Assembly: GCA_029882675.1 (NCBI GenBank)
Contig: JAOUKJ010000029.1
Location: 1 to 16,228 of the forward strand
Length of the DNA stretch: 16,228 bases
Direction: 5' to 3'
DNA from: Cyclobacteriaceae bacterium
Lineage (GTDB): Bacteria; Bacteroidota; Bacteroidia; Cytophagales; Cyclobacteriaceae
Made by a program: the position numbers and the translations under genes. How positions within the stretch are numbered: the stretch's first letter is position 1; each line of letters begins with the position of its first letter. The notes under the pieces were generated by a model. The model was not told the DNA's origin. It made no database searches and was given only the letters and a program-made list of their open reading frames with translations. This document shows, piece by piece, positions 1 to 7,244 of this stretch.

Positions 1-1
1 T

Positions 2-745
2 GATCAGAAGATCAATCTCGATGTGGCCCGGGGAATACTGGTGAAGGCCGGATGTGAAGTAGAAGCGGTAAATAGTGGAATTAAAGCAATGGACAGCATT
101 GGGAAGAAAAACTATGACCTTATTTTTTTGGATATACAGATGCCGGACATCGATGGCACCGAAACCATGAAAATGATGAGTGAAAAACAGGGGGCAAAAC
201 TCCCTCCGGTGATTGCATTAACAGGCCTTACCCCACATGAAAAATTTGAGTACTTAAGGCATGGATTTTCAGACTATCTGCCTAAGCCGATTGAGCCACA
301 TAAGCTGTTGGATATGGTAAAATCGGTCGTTGAAAAAACACTTAAGCCGGAAGATGTTGAAAAAAAATCGCTTGTGGAGATTGAACAAAACGTACCCCAC
401 CTGGATGGTCAGGTCATTCGTAAATTGTTGAAATATGGGGACGAAAATATGATCATTGAAGCGTTGGATGAGTTTCAGAATGATTTTAAAATACAGATGA
501 GTGAAATTGAAGAGTGTACAAAAAAGAGAAATATTCATGATATTTTAACAAAATTGCATGCCCTTAAGGGGAATGCGGGAACTTTAGGGTTGAGAAAGTT
601 AGAATTATTGTTTTATTTTGCAGAAAGAAAGTTGAAAATGCAGGGAGGAGAAAATTTCACGAATCAAATTGAGACGCTTAATCAAAATTTTAATAAGTTG
701 CAGAACTATATAAAAGGGAATTTAAATAAATACTTAAATGGGTGA
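2..745 (+). CDS. Hybrid sensor histidine kinase, C-terminal receiver and Hpt domains (5'-truncated by window edge)
   Basis: This is the end of a larger gene that starts before the window; the reading frame is open from base 2 and already matches the start of a receiver domain. Counting from the GTG at base 23, the receiver covers about residues 1-105 with the phospho-acceptor Asp37 (LDIQMPD), the conserved Thr67 and Lys88 (KPIEP). A linker rich in Lys and Glu follows, then an Hpt domain at about 125-238 with His179 in LHALKGNAG, the usual histidine phosphotransfer motif. Such REC-Hpt ends are typical of hybrid kinases or of multi-step phosphorelay proteins. The gene overlaps the next receiver gene by 8 bases, so the two are probably co-translated and the Hpt may pass phosphate to that receiver. 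The input and kinase domains are not visible, so the signal is unknown. Confidence 0.85.
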   Translation, partial: DQKINLDVARGILVKAGCEVEAVNSGIKAMDSIGKKNYDLIFLDIQMPDIDGTETMKMMSEKQGAKLPPVIALTGLTPHEKFEYLRHGFSDYLPKPIEPHKLLDMVKSVVEKTLKPEDVEKKSLVEIEQNVPHLDGQVIRKLLKYGDENMIIEALDEFQNDFKIQMSEIEECTKKRNIHDILTKLHALKGNAGTLGLRKLELLFYFAERKLKMQGGENFTNQIETLNQNFNKLQNYIKGNLNKYLNG

Positions 746-1121
746 AAATGCAAAACGTATATTGATCGCAGACGATAGTCCCGTGATTCAAACGTTGTCC
801 AGAAAAATATTTCTGGGTATGGGTTATGATATCGTGGGCCTGAAAAGTGGATCAAAGGTTATCGAACAGATCAATTCAAAGAAATTTGACGTGGTGATAT
901 TGGATATAATATTACCGGGTGTCGATGGTATGACATTGGCAAAGCAAATCAGAAAATTAAAAGATCCTGATAAATCAAAATTACCTATTATCGCAATCTC
1001 AGGAAATTATAAAAACTATACTCCTGAAGATTTTGAAGCATTGGGTATAAAGGATTATTTGATCAAGCCGCTTGACTACGATAAACTCGTAGATGCTGTA
1101 CGTAAGTACACCGAAGATTAA
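738..1121 (+). CDS. Single-domain response regulator (CheY-like receiver)
   Basis: A stand-alone receiver of 127 residues with no output domain. The acidic pair Asp12-Asp13 (IADDS), phospho-acceptor Asp56 (LDIILPG), Ser88 in the switch position and Lys110 (IKPLD) are all in place, so it should be competent for phosphorylation. The ATG at 738 overlaps the end of the upstream REC-Hpt gene by 8 bases, which suggests translational coupling and a shared signalling pathway: kinase, internal receiver, Hpt, then this protein. With no DNA-binding or enzymatic domain, it most likely acts by protein contact, as CheY or Spo0F do, or serves as a phosphate sink. Its target cannot be read from the neighbours. 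No chemotaxis or motility genes are nearby. Confidence 0.9.
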   Translation: MGENAKRILIADDSPVIQTLSRKIFLGMGYDIVGLKSGSKVIEQINSKKFDVVILDIILPGVDGMTLAKQIRKLKDPDKSKLPIIAISGNYKNYTPEDFEALGIKDYLIKPLDYDKLVDAVRKYTED

Positions 1122-1129
1122 TAAATCGA

Positions 1130-1402
1130 ATGATCAGGTACTCAAAACACTATCTGGCAAAACTGGAAGACCTCCTTTCTGAAACAGAATATATTTTGCG
1201 CTATGAAAAGGGGAGCTTCAAGCCCGGTTATTGTATTTTGAGGGACAAAAAAATTATCATTGTCAATAAATACTACCCTGTTGACGGAAAGATAAACTGT
1301 CTTTTGGAAATAATCAGGCTCATACAGGTAGATGTGAAAAGGCTTTCTGAAAAAAACAGAAAACTTTTTATGCAACTGGGCCAAACAGAACTAACAACTT
1401 GA
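1130..1402 (+). CDS. Small conserved protein of unknown function
   Basis: A 90-residue protein with no signal peptide or membrane segment. It is basic and rich in Lys, Arg, Tyr and Ile. The visible core is an aromatic/hydrophobic stretch (KPGYCILRDKKIIIVNKYYP, about residues 31-50) that reads like two beta strands, followed by a helix (about 55-75). From memory, similar short proteins occur in other Bacteroidota, but I do not recognise a named domain. It starts 8 bases after the receiver gene and its TGA overlaps the TTG start of the metallo-hydrolase gene by 4 bases, so it is very likely translated and belongs to the same transcript. The outline (two strands, then a helix) vaguely recalls the ImmA/IrrE peptidase core, but no HExxH motif is present, so I do not propose that activity. 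Confidence 0.7.
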   Translation: MIRYSKHYLAKLEDLLSETEYILRYEKGSFKPGYCILRDKKIIIVNKYYPVDGKINCLLEIIRLIQVDVKRLSEKNRKLFMQLGQTELTT

Positions 1403-2160
1403 TTGTTACTTTTCTTGGTACCGGAACATCACAGGGAGTACCTGTTATTGCTTGCCAGTGCAGGGTCTGCCAATCGATGGATTTTCATGATAAACGGTTG
1501 AGGTCTTCAATTCATCTACAGATCGAAAACCGGAGTTTCATCATTGATACAGGCCCTGATTTCAGGCAACAGGTTTTAAGGGAAAAAATCAGCAAGGTGG
1601 ACGCTTTGGTCTTTACGCATGAGCATAAAGACCATACGGCGGGCCTGGATGATGTGCGGGGATTTAATTTTGTCCAAAAAATGGATATGCCGCTGTATGC
1701 CCGTTCAAATGTGATTGGGCAGTTAAAAACAGAGTTTGCCTATGCTTTTAATGACAATAAATACCCGGGAGTTCCGCGTCTGGAGGTGCATGCAATTGAT
1801 AATAGTCCTTTTGATATTCATGGGATAAGATTTATCCCGATAGAAGTACTTCATTTGAAGCTGCCAGTATTTGGCTATAGAATAGAAGATTTCACGTATA
1901 TTACTGATGCTAACCATATTTCAGACCGGGAAATGGGGAAAATTGCCGGCACGAAAGTGTTGGTGATCAATGCGCTTCAACAGCAACCGCATGTATCTCA
2001 TTTTAATTTGGAGCAAGCCCTTGAGGTTATTGCTAAAATAGGCCCGGCGCAAGCTTACCTGACTCACATTAGTCACAGAATGGGCAGGCACAGGGAAGTA
2101 GCGGATATGCTGCCTGAAAATGTGCATGTTGCCTACGATGGTTTAAAGATCACGATTTAA
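1399..2160 (+). CDS. MBL-fold metallo-hydrolase, PhnP-like (predicted phosphodiesterase)
   Basis: A 253-residue metallo-beta-lactamase-fold enzyme. The N-terminus FLGTGTSQGVP is the usual first strand of this subgroup. The metal site is complete: His74, His76, Asp78 and His79 (HEHKDH), His152, Asp170 (ITDAN) and His223 (THISH). Three cysteines at 19, 21 and 24, together with a His near 223-226, match the structural zinc site known from E. coli PhnP, a 5-phosphoribosyl 1,2-cyclic phosphate phosphodiesterase. There are no phosphonate genes around it, so the natural substrate is probably a different cyclic phosphodiester or nucleotide. The start is a TTG that overlaps the previous stop as TTGA. 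The conserved first strand begins right there, so no later start is possible. It is probably cytosolic. Confidence 0.88.
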   Translation: MIVTFLGTGTSQGVPVIACQCRVCQSMDFHDKRLRSSIHLQIENRSFIIDTGPDFRQQVLREKISKVDALVFTHEHKDHTAGLDDVRGFNFVQKMDMPLYARSNVIGQLKTEFAYAFNDNKYPGVPRLEVHAIDNSPFDIHGIRFIPIEVLHLKLPVFGYRIEDFTYITDANHISDREMGKIAGTKVLVINALQQQPHVSHFNLEQALEVIAKIGPAQAYLTHISHRMGRHREVADMLPENVHVAYDGLKITI

Positions 2161-2162
2161 CG

Positions 2163-3704
2163 GTGCATAATAATTATTTTTTCCTTGATAAACTGGTCGA
2201 AAACCTGCGTATTGAACTTGCAGGTTTCTCGCTGACAGATTGCTATTCCCAATCGCGCGAAGAGCTTGTCTTTCACTTCGCAAAGGGAACAATGAACGTA
2301 TTTATCAAGGCCTGGTTGAGAAGTGATTTCACGTGTTTGTGGTTTCCTGAAAATGTATCCAGGGCCCGCAGAAATAGTGTAGCTATATTTCCAAAGATCC
2401 ATGGACTAAAGGTGTTGAAAATCGAAATGATCCGGTTCGACAGGTCTTTTCTTATCTTTCTTGAAAATGATTTCCTGTTGCTTTTTAAGATGCATGGAAA
2501 CCGATCAAATATCATTTTGTTTGAGCAGGGGAGGTATTCTGCAATGTTTAAAAATGGCTTACTCAATGATCGGGAATTGGTGCCTGAATCACTTTCGAAA
2601 AAAAATCCGGATTTTAATGAATTCAGCCAGGCCAGTGGCGACCTGATGAAATGTTTTCCTGTTGTGGGGAAACCGTTGTGGAATGAATTGATCAACAGGG
2701 GGTATAGTTCACTAAACATAGCGGAGAAGTGGCAGCAGTGGCAATTGATGTTGTCTTTTATTCAAAACGTAAAACATTACTATGTGGAGGATACGGGCGA
2801 TGAGGTTAGGTTGTCTTTTTATAAAAGTGAAGGTCAGGCCGGGGTATATGGCAGTCCGCAAAAAGCCTTAAATGCGTTTTTTCTCACTTATATTAAAAAC
2901 CACACCTTATATATAAAAAAGAAGCAGGTGGCCGGGGAACTGAGAAAAAGATTAAAGAAGCTGCGGGGACATTATGAAAAAGCACAATGGCGTCTCAACG
3001 TACTTAATACACAGGGTAAACCGGCTGAGGTGGCAGATACATTGATGGCATATATGCATCTTATCAGGCCTGATATGGAAAATGTGGTTTTGGAAAATGT
3101 ACACACCGGAGTGGATATTAGCATTGGTCTCAAACGCGGTGCCAGTGTGATTAAACAAGCAGAAGCCCTATATCGGAAAAGTAAAAACCAGGCCATAGAA
3201 GTACAAAGGCTTACTGAATCAATAAAGTCATGTGAGACTGAGTTGGACGAGCTGTCGCTACAGTTGGAAGGTTTAGATAAGGTCAGGGTGGTAGATGAAT
3301 TAGAAGGGCATACACATCAGAAAAAGCCAGTTGAAAAACAAAAGGCAGAGCGATTTATTGTGTGTGAGTGGATGGGTTTTAAGATTAAAGTAGGTAAGAA
3401 TGCGAAAAACAATGACCTGCTTTCTTTTGGTGATGGCAAGAAAGACGACCTGTGGCTTCATGCAAAAGATGTCAGTGGTTCACATGTGATTATAAAGCAG
3501 ATGCCGGGTCAGAATTACCCGGCACCTGTTATAGAAAAAGCAGCACAACTGGCTGCGTTTTATTCAAAAAGAAGCACTGAATCACTTGTGCCTGTAATAT
3601 ACACTCCCCGCAAATACATCCGTCGCCGAAAAGGTGCCCCACCGGGGGCGGTCGTCGTAGACCGGGAACAGGTCATACTTGTCGAACCAGACAAATGGAT
3701 CTGA
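2163..3704 (+). CDS. rqcH: NFACT-family protein, RqcH/NEMF-like ribosome quality control factor
   Basis: A 513-residue homologue of RqcH (bacterial Rqc2/NEMF), which binds stalled 50S subunits and recruits tRNA-Ala to add C-terminal Ala tails that mark stalled chains for degradation. The NFACT-N domain (about 1-150) contains the Asp93-Arg94 pair (RFDRS), matching the DR motif needed for tailing in Bacillus, and a GNRSNIIL strand at about 112-119. A helix-hairpin-helix-like segment lies near 160-176 (CFPVVGK). A charged coiled-coil region covers about 250-385. The NFACT-R domain runs from about 395 to the end, with the hallmark DLWLHAKDVSGSHVII (from Asp429) and a basic RRRKGAPPG loop. It is somewhat shorter than B. 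subtilis RqcH (about 570). The start is GTG, 2 bases after the metallo-hydrolase stop; the homology begins at once (FFLDKLVENL). It ends 6 bases from the convergent pyk stop. Confidence 0.85.
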   Translation: MHNNYFFLDKLVENLRIELAGFSLTDCYSQSREELVFHFAKGTMNVFIKAWLRSDFTCLWFPENVSRARRNSVAIFPKIHGLKVLKIEMIRFDRSFLIFLENDFLLLFKMHGNRSNIILFEQGRYSAMFKNGLLNDRELVPESLSKKNPDFNEFSQASGDLMKCFPVVGKPLWNELINRGYSSLNIAEKWQQWQLMLSFIQNVKHYYVEDTGDEVRLSFYKSEGQAGVYGSPQKALNAFFLTYIKNHTLYIKKKQVAGELRKRLKKLRGHYEKAQWRLNVLNTQGKPAEVADTLMAYMHLIRPDMENVVLENVHTGVDISIGLKRGASVIKQAEALYRKSKNQAIEVQRLTESIKSCETELDELSLQLEGLDKVRVVDELEGHTHQKKPVEKQKAERFIVCEWMGFKIKVGKNAKNNDLLSFGDGKKDDLWLHAKDVSGSHVIIKQMPGQNYPAPVIEKAAQLAAFYSKRSTESLVPVIYTPRKYIRRRKGAPPGAVVVDREQVILVEPDKWI

Positions 3705-3710
3705 TATATT

Positions 3711-5144
3711 TTATTCCCTGGTCACGTTAAGCTTGATCATATTAGCCCTCCCTTTTTCCTGGATAGGCATACTGGCCGTGCTAATAAATATATCCCCGGG
3801 TTTGATATAACCTTGCTTTTTGAGAATATCCTCCATATCGGCAATGGTTTCATCTGTTGACTCATTACTGTCGTATAAAATACCTCTTACCCCCCAGATC
3901 AGGTTCATTGTGCGAATGAATTCTTTATTACTGCAAAAGATAAATATATTGGCTTTAGGCCTGTGAGATGCCAGCCTGAATGCCGAATAGCCGGCCTGCG
4001 TCAATCCGGTGATGGCCTTGGCATTGGCAACTTTGGCCAGCTGACAGGCATTTAGCATTAAAGTGTCATTGATGAAAAGCGGTGACTTTTCATTTAAAGT
4101 ATAGTGGTGGTGGTATACTCTTTCGCTTTTGGCTTCCACTGACGAGATGGTATTTACCATGGTTTTAACCACTTCCAGGGGATATTTTCCAGCAGCTGTT
4201 TCAGCAGATAGCATAAGGGTATCAGCCCCGTCCATTACGGCATTGGCCACATCGTTTGTTTCTGCCCGGGTTGGGCGGGGATTTTCGATCATGCTCTCCA
4301 TCATTTGAGTAGCTATGATGACGGGTTTTGCCGCTTTTTTGCATTTAGCGACAATTTGTTTTTGTACCATAGGTACTTCTTCGGGGAGTATCTCTACGCC
4401 CAGATCCCCTCGGGCCACCATGATAGCGTCAGTAGCTTTGATGATGTCATCAATATTTTTCACAGCTTCCGGCTTTTCAATTTTAGCCACAATGCGGCTG
4501 CTTTTGCCCTTTGATTGTATGATTTCCCGTAGCTCGTGGATGTCTTTGGCATTTCGCACAAACGACAACGCTACCCATTCCACATCATTCTCAAGCCCAA
4601 AATAAAGGTCTTTCAGGTCTTTTTCTGTTAGTGAGGGCGCTGAGACATCTGTGTAGGGCAGATTGATGCCTTTTCTGGATTTAAGCTTTCCGCCATGGAT
4701 GACTTCCGTAACGATATCTTTGTCGCGAATTTCTTTAATGATGAGCTCAATTTTCCCATCATCAATCAGTACGCGATCTCCACTTTTTACATCATTGAGG
4801 ATCTCCTTGTAGGAGGTGCTGGCCCTTTCTTCGTTTCCCATCACTTCTTCAGTTGTGATGATGAATTTGTTTCTGGCCTTCAGTTCAACACCGTCCTGTA
4901 CCTGGTTTATGCGTATTTTAGGCCCTTGGAGGTCTTGTAGCAAGCATACAGGAGAGTTCATCTCAACGTTCAACTCACGTACATATTGGATGACTTTTTT
5001 ATGGTCTTCATGTGTGCCGTGTGAGAAGTTTAACCGAAAAACATCTGTGCCTTCTATGATCAGGGCTTTGAGTTTTTCTTTCGTATTTGATGCCGGCCCT
5101 ACGGTGGCTATTACTTTCGTTTTGTTAAAAGGAATTTTAATCAT
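3711..5144 (-). CDS. pyk: Pyruvate kinase
   Basis: Converts phosphoenolpyruvate and ADP to pyruvate and ATP, the last step of glycolysis. The full-length protein has 477 residues from the ATG at 5144. Visible motifs are the N-terminal KTKVIATVGPAS, the K+/ADP-site strand FRLNFSHG, the active-site signature IVAKIEKPE with catalytic Lys221, the metal-site stretch ARGDLGVEI, and TQMMESM followed by PRPTRAE. The C-terminal regulatory alpha/beta domain occupies about residues 350-477. A TTG at 5150, two codons upstream, would overlap the previous stop as TTGA and is a possible alternative start; I prefer the ATG because TTG starts are rarer. The gene follows the IPExxxVDY gene by 2 bases and is probably expressed from a promoter upstream of that gene. 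It runs convergent to the NFACT gene with only 6 bases between stops. Confidence 0.97.
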   Translation of the reverse strand: MIKIPFNKTKVIATVGPASNTKEKLKALIIEGTDVFRLNFSHGTHEDHKKVIQYVRELNVEMNSPVCLLQDLQGPKIRINQVQDGVELKARNKFIITTEEVMGNEERASTSYKEILNDVKSGDRVLIDDGKIELIIKEIRDKDIVTEVIHGGKLKSRKGINLPYTDVSAPSLTEKDLKDLYFGLENDVEWVALSFVRNAKDIHELREIIQSKGKSSRIVAKIEKPEAVKNIDDIIKATDAIMVARGDLGVEILPEEVPMVQKQIVAKCKKAAKPVIIATQMMESMIENPRPTRAETNDVANAVMDGADTLMLSAETAAGKYPLEVVKTMVNTISSVEAKSERVYHHHYTLNEKSPLFINDTLMLNACQLAKVANAKAITGLTQAGYSAFRLASHRPKANIFIFCSNKEFIRTMNLIWGVRGILYDSNESTDETIADMEDILKKQGYIKPGDIFISTASMPIQEKGRANMIKLNVTRE

Positions 5145-5146
5145 GT

Positions 5147-5575
5147 TCAAAATAATAAATTTTCTTTCGTTTTTAGTTTTTCTATATCTATAACAGCGAT
5201 ATATTCCACCGTGTTTAAAGATTTAAGCTTTTCAATGATCATTTCCATCGAGAAAGGGTATGTTTCGCCCTCGATCTGTAAAAGGTAATCAAGGTGGGGC
5301 TGATCCGGTAAAAGAAATTTAGCCTCCGAATGGTTAGATTCAACAGCCTTGTTTTGCAATAAACGGTAAGTGGAGTTTTCAGTCTGATATATATAATTGC
5401 CGATTTTAATTTTTACATTGTTTCCAAATTCAAGTTCCAGGTCCTGATCCTTGTTTAATTCCAAAGCAAGCGCCTGATTGAACGACCAGGCCAGTTTATA
5501 ACTCTTGGCCGAGGATATCAATCCCAGTAACTTGAAGTCAAAATCATAATTAATAATTAGCCTCTTATGTTTCAT
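5147..5575 (-). CDS. IPExxxVDY family protein
   Basis: A protein of about 142 residues from the ATG at 5575, lacking a signal peptide. It has the look of the Bacteroidota family named for an IPExxxVDY motif, here in the variant form LPDQPHLDYLL. The N-terminal part (DFDFKLLGLISSAKSYKLAW) and the C-terminal segment, which ends by pairing a charged helix with the strand VEYIAVIDIEKLK, agree with that family as I know it. Its function is not known. It sits directly upstream of pyk, with its TGA 2 bases before the pyk ATG or overlapping an alternative TTG, so it is part of a two-gene operon. A GTG at 5593 would add six residues (MPQLAF); I chose the ATG because the family normally begins near the basic KHKRL segment. 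The only indication of role is its link to pyk. Confidence 0.8.
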   Translation of the reverse strand: MKHKRLIINYDFDFKLLGLISSAKSYKLAWSFNQALALELNKDQDLELEFGNNVKIKIGNYIYQTENSTYRLLQNKAVESNHSEAKFLLPDQPHLDYLLQIEGETYPFSMEMIIEKLKSLNTVEYIAVIDIEKLKTKENLLF

Positions 5576-5654
5576 AAATGCTAATTGAGGCACGAAATTA
5601 AGAAGATTAACTGATTATTTCATTACATCTGCAATTACTTATCCATTAATTTTT

Positions 5655-5686
5655 TTTGACATTGAAATTTTTAATCTCTTTCTTTG
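5655..5686 (+). promoter_or_regulatory. Candidate Bacteroidota-type promoter for acpP
   Basis: TTTG at 5655-5658 is followed after 20 bases by TTTCTTTG at 5679-5686, which fits the Bacteroidota consensus TTTG-N19/20-TAnnTTTG with one mismatch (A to T in the second position of the downstream box). Transcription would begin near 5690-5694, giving an AT-rich leader of about 25 bases before the acpP ATG at 5716. The placement in the only divergent gap of the window supports it. Confidence 0.5.
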
Positions 5687-5715
5687 CAGGAAATTTTTAA
5701 CTAAATCAAACTAAA

Positions 5716-5952
5716 ATGTCAGAGATAGCACAAAAAGTTAAAAGCATTATCATTGATAAGCTCGGTGTGGAAGAGTCAGAAGTGACCCCTGAGGCTAGTT
5801 TTACTAATGATCTGGGAGCAGACTCTCTGGATACAGTAGAGCTCATCATGGAGTTCGAAAAGGAATTTAATATTTCTATCCCTGATGATCAGGCTGAAAA
5901 TATTGCTACTGTTGGTCAGGCAATATCTTACCTTGAAGAAAACGTAAAATAA
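5716..5952 (+). CDS. acpP: Acyl carrier protein
   Basis: A 78-residue acidic protein that carries growing acyl chains on a 4'-phosphopantetheine arm in type II fatty-acid synthesis. The attachment site is Ser37 in the DSL motif (LGADSLDTVEL), which also starts the recognition helix contacted by partner enzymes. Length, charge and the four-helix pattern are normal for the family. It is the first gene of the run acpP-fabF-rnc-nadE; the acpP-fabF pairing is common in bacteria and supports housekeeping use rather than a polyketide pathway. No Shine-Dalgarno sequence precedes the ATG; the leader is A-rich (aaactaaa), as is usual in Bacteroidota. Confidence 0.98.
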   Translation: MSEIAQKVKSIIIDKLGVEESEVTPEASFTNDLGADSLDTVELIMEFEKEFNISIPDDQAENIATVGQAISYLEENVK

Positions 5953-5990
5953 TTTTATTCGTTTAACCCTTATACCTGATTCCTTTATTT

Positions 5991-7244
5991 ATGCAAGTAA
6001 GACGAGTTGTTGTTACTGGTTTGGGTGCATTGACACCAATAGGTAATTCTGTAAGTGAATACTGGCAGGGTCTTGTTAACGGCGTAAGTGGCGCAGCTCC
6101 AATTACAAAATACAACCCTGAGCATTTTCGTACGCGGTTTGCTTGCGAACTGAAAAATTTCAATGTGGCCGACCATATTGACCGGAAGGAATCCAGGCGG
6201 ATGGATCCCTTTACGCAATACGCGATGGTCGTGGCTGAGCAGGCCATTAAAGACAGTGGTCTGGACATTGAGAAAATTGATCTTGATAGGGCTGGCGTAA
6301 TATGGGGTTCAGGTATTGGGGGTCTTCAAACTTTTCAGGACGAAGTAAGAGATTACACCAAAGGCGGTTGTATTCCACGGTTTAATCCGTTTTTTATTCC
6401 TAAAATGATACCGGATATCAGTGCAGGTTACTTATCTATAAGGTATGGTTTCCGGGGCCCCAACTTCGTTACGGTATCTGCGTGTGCATCAGCTACAAAT
6501 GCAATCATTGATACCTTAAACTACATCCGGTTAGGAATGATGGATGTGGCCATAACCGGTGGGTCTGAGGCGGCCATTACCGAAGCGGGAATGGGAGGCT
6601 TTAATTCCATGAAAGCATTGTCTGAACGCAATGATTCCCCCTCCACGGCCTCACGACCCTTTGATAAAGACCGTGATGGTTTTGTGCTGGGAGAAGGCGC
6701 CGGTGCAATTATTTTGGAAGAGTATGAACATGCAAAAGCACGTGGTGCAAAAATTTATGCTGAAATAATTGGTGGAGGCATGTCTGCCGATGCATACCAT
6801 ATCACCGCGCCACACCCCGAAGGAAGGGGCGCGAAAAATGTGATGAAAAATGCACTGGCTAATGCGAATATCAGTCCCGAAGATGTGGATTATATCAATG
6901 TACATGGAACTTCCACACCACTGGGTGATATCAGTGAAGTTATAGCTATTAAAGAGATCTTTAAAGAGCATGCCTACAAGCTGAACATCAGCTCTACAAA
7001 ATCTATGACTGGACATTTACTTGGTGCCGCAGGAGCTATTGAAGCGGTGGCAAGTATTCTGGCTATTCAACATCAGGTTGTGCCGCCTACCATAAACCAT
7101 TTCACAGACGATGAGAATTTGGATAATAAGCTTAACTTTACTTTTAATAAAGCTCAAAAGCGGACAATAAATGTGGCGCTTTCCAATACATTTGGATTTG
7201 GCGGACATAATACCTCCGTTATTTTTCGAAAAGTAAATGAATAG
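5991..7244 (+). CDS. fabF: Beta-ketoacyl-ACP synthase II
   Basis: Condensing enzyme that extends acyl-ACP with malonyl-ACP. The 417-residue protein has the thiolase-fold triad in FabF form: Cys165 in VSACASATNAI, His305 in HGTSTPLGD and His342 in SMTGHLLGAAG, each offset by two from E. coli FabF. The N-terminal VVVTGLGALTPIG and C-terminal SNTFGFGGHN are standard. The Cys-His-His triad and the direct neighbour acpP separate it from FabH (Cys-His-Asn). It begins 38 bases after acpP with no terminator between them, so they are probably co-transcribed. Its TAG overlaps the GTG start of rnc by one base. Confidence 0.97.
   Translation: MQVRRVVVTGLGALTPIGNSVSEYWQGLVNGVSGAAPITKYNPEHFRTRFACELKNFNVADHIDRKESRRMDPFTQYAMVVAEQAIKDSGLDIEKIDLDRAGVIWGSGIGGLQTFQDEVRDYTKGGCIPRFNPFFIPKMIPDISAGYLSIRYGFRGPNFVTVSACASATNAIIDTLNYIRLGMMDVAITGGSEAAITEAGMGGFNSMKALSERNDSPSTASRPFDKDRDGFVLGEGAGAIILEEYEHAKARGAKIYAEIIGGGMSADAYHITAPHPEGRGAKNVMKNALANANISPEDVDYINVHGTSTPLGDISEVIAIKEIFKEHAYKLNISSTKSMTGHLLGAAGAIEAVASILAIQHQVVPPTINHFTDDENLDNKLNFTFNKAQKRTINVALSNTFGFGGHNTSVIFRKVNE

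Noticed and set aside
3636..3649. GC-rich hairpin GCCCCACCGGGGGC as a terminator near the NFACT gene end
   Set aside because: It lies inside the coding sequence (the conserved GAPPG loop) and has no T-run after it.
4315..4605. Long plus-strand open frame opposite pyk (96 codons), and similar frames opposite other genes
   Set aside because: The opposite strand encodes a full conserved pyruvate kinase; the frame has no recognisable protein features and is an antisense shadow.
5593..5600. Minus-strand TAATTTCG as the downstream promoter box of the IPExxxVDY-pyk unit
   Set aside because: It has one mismatch and no TTTG at the required 19-20 base spacing, so the promoter of this unit was left unplaced.
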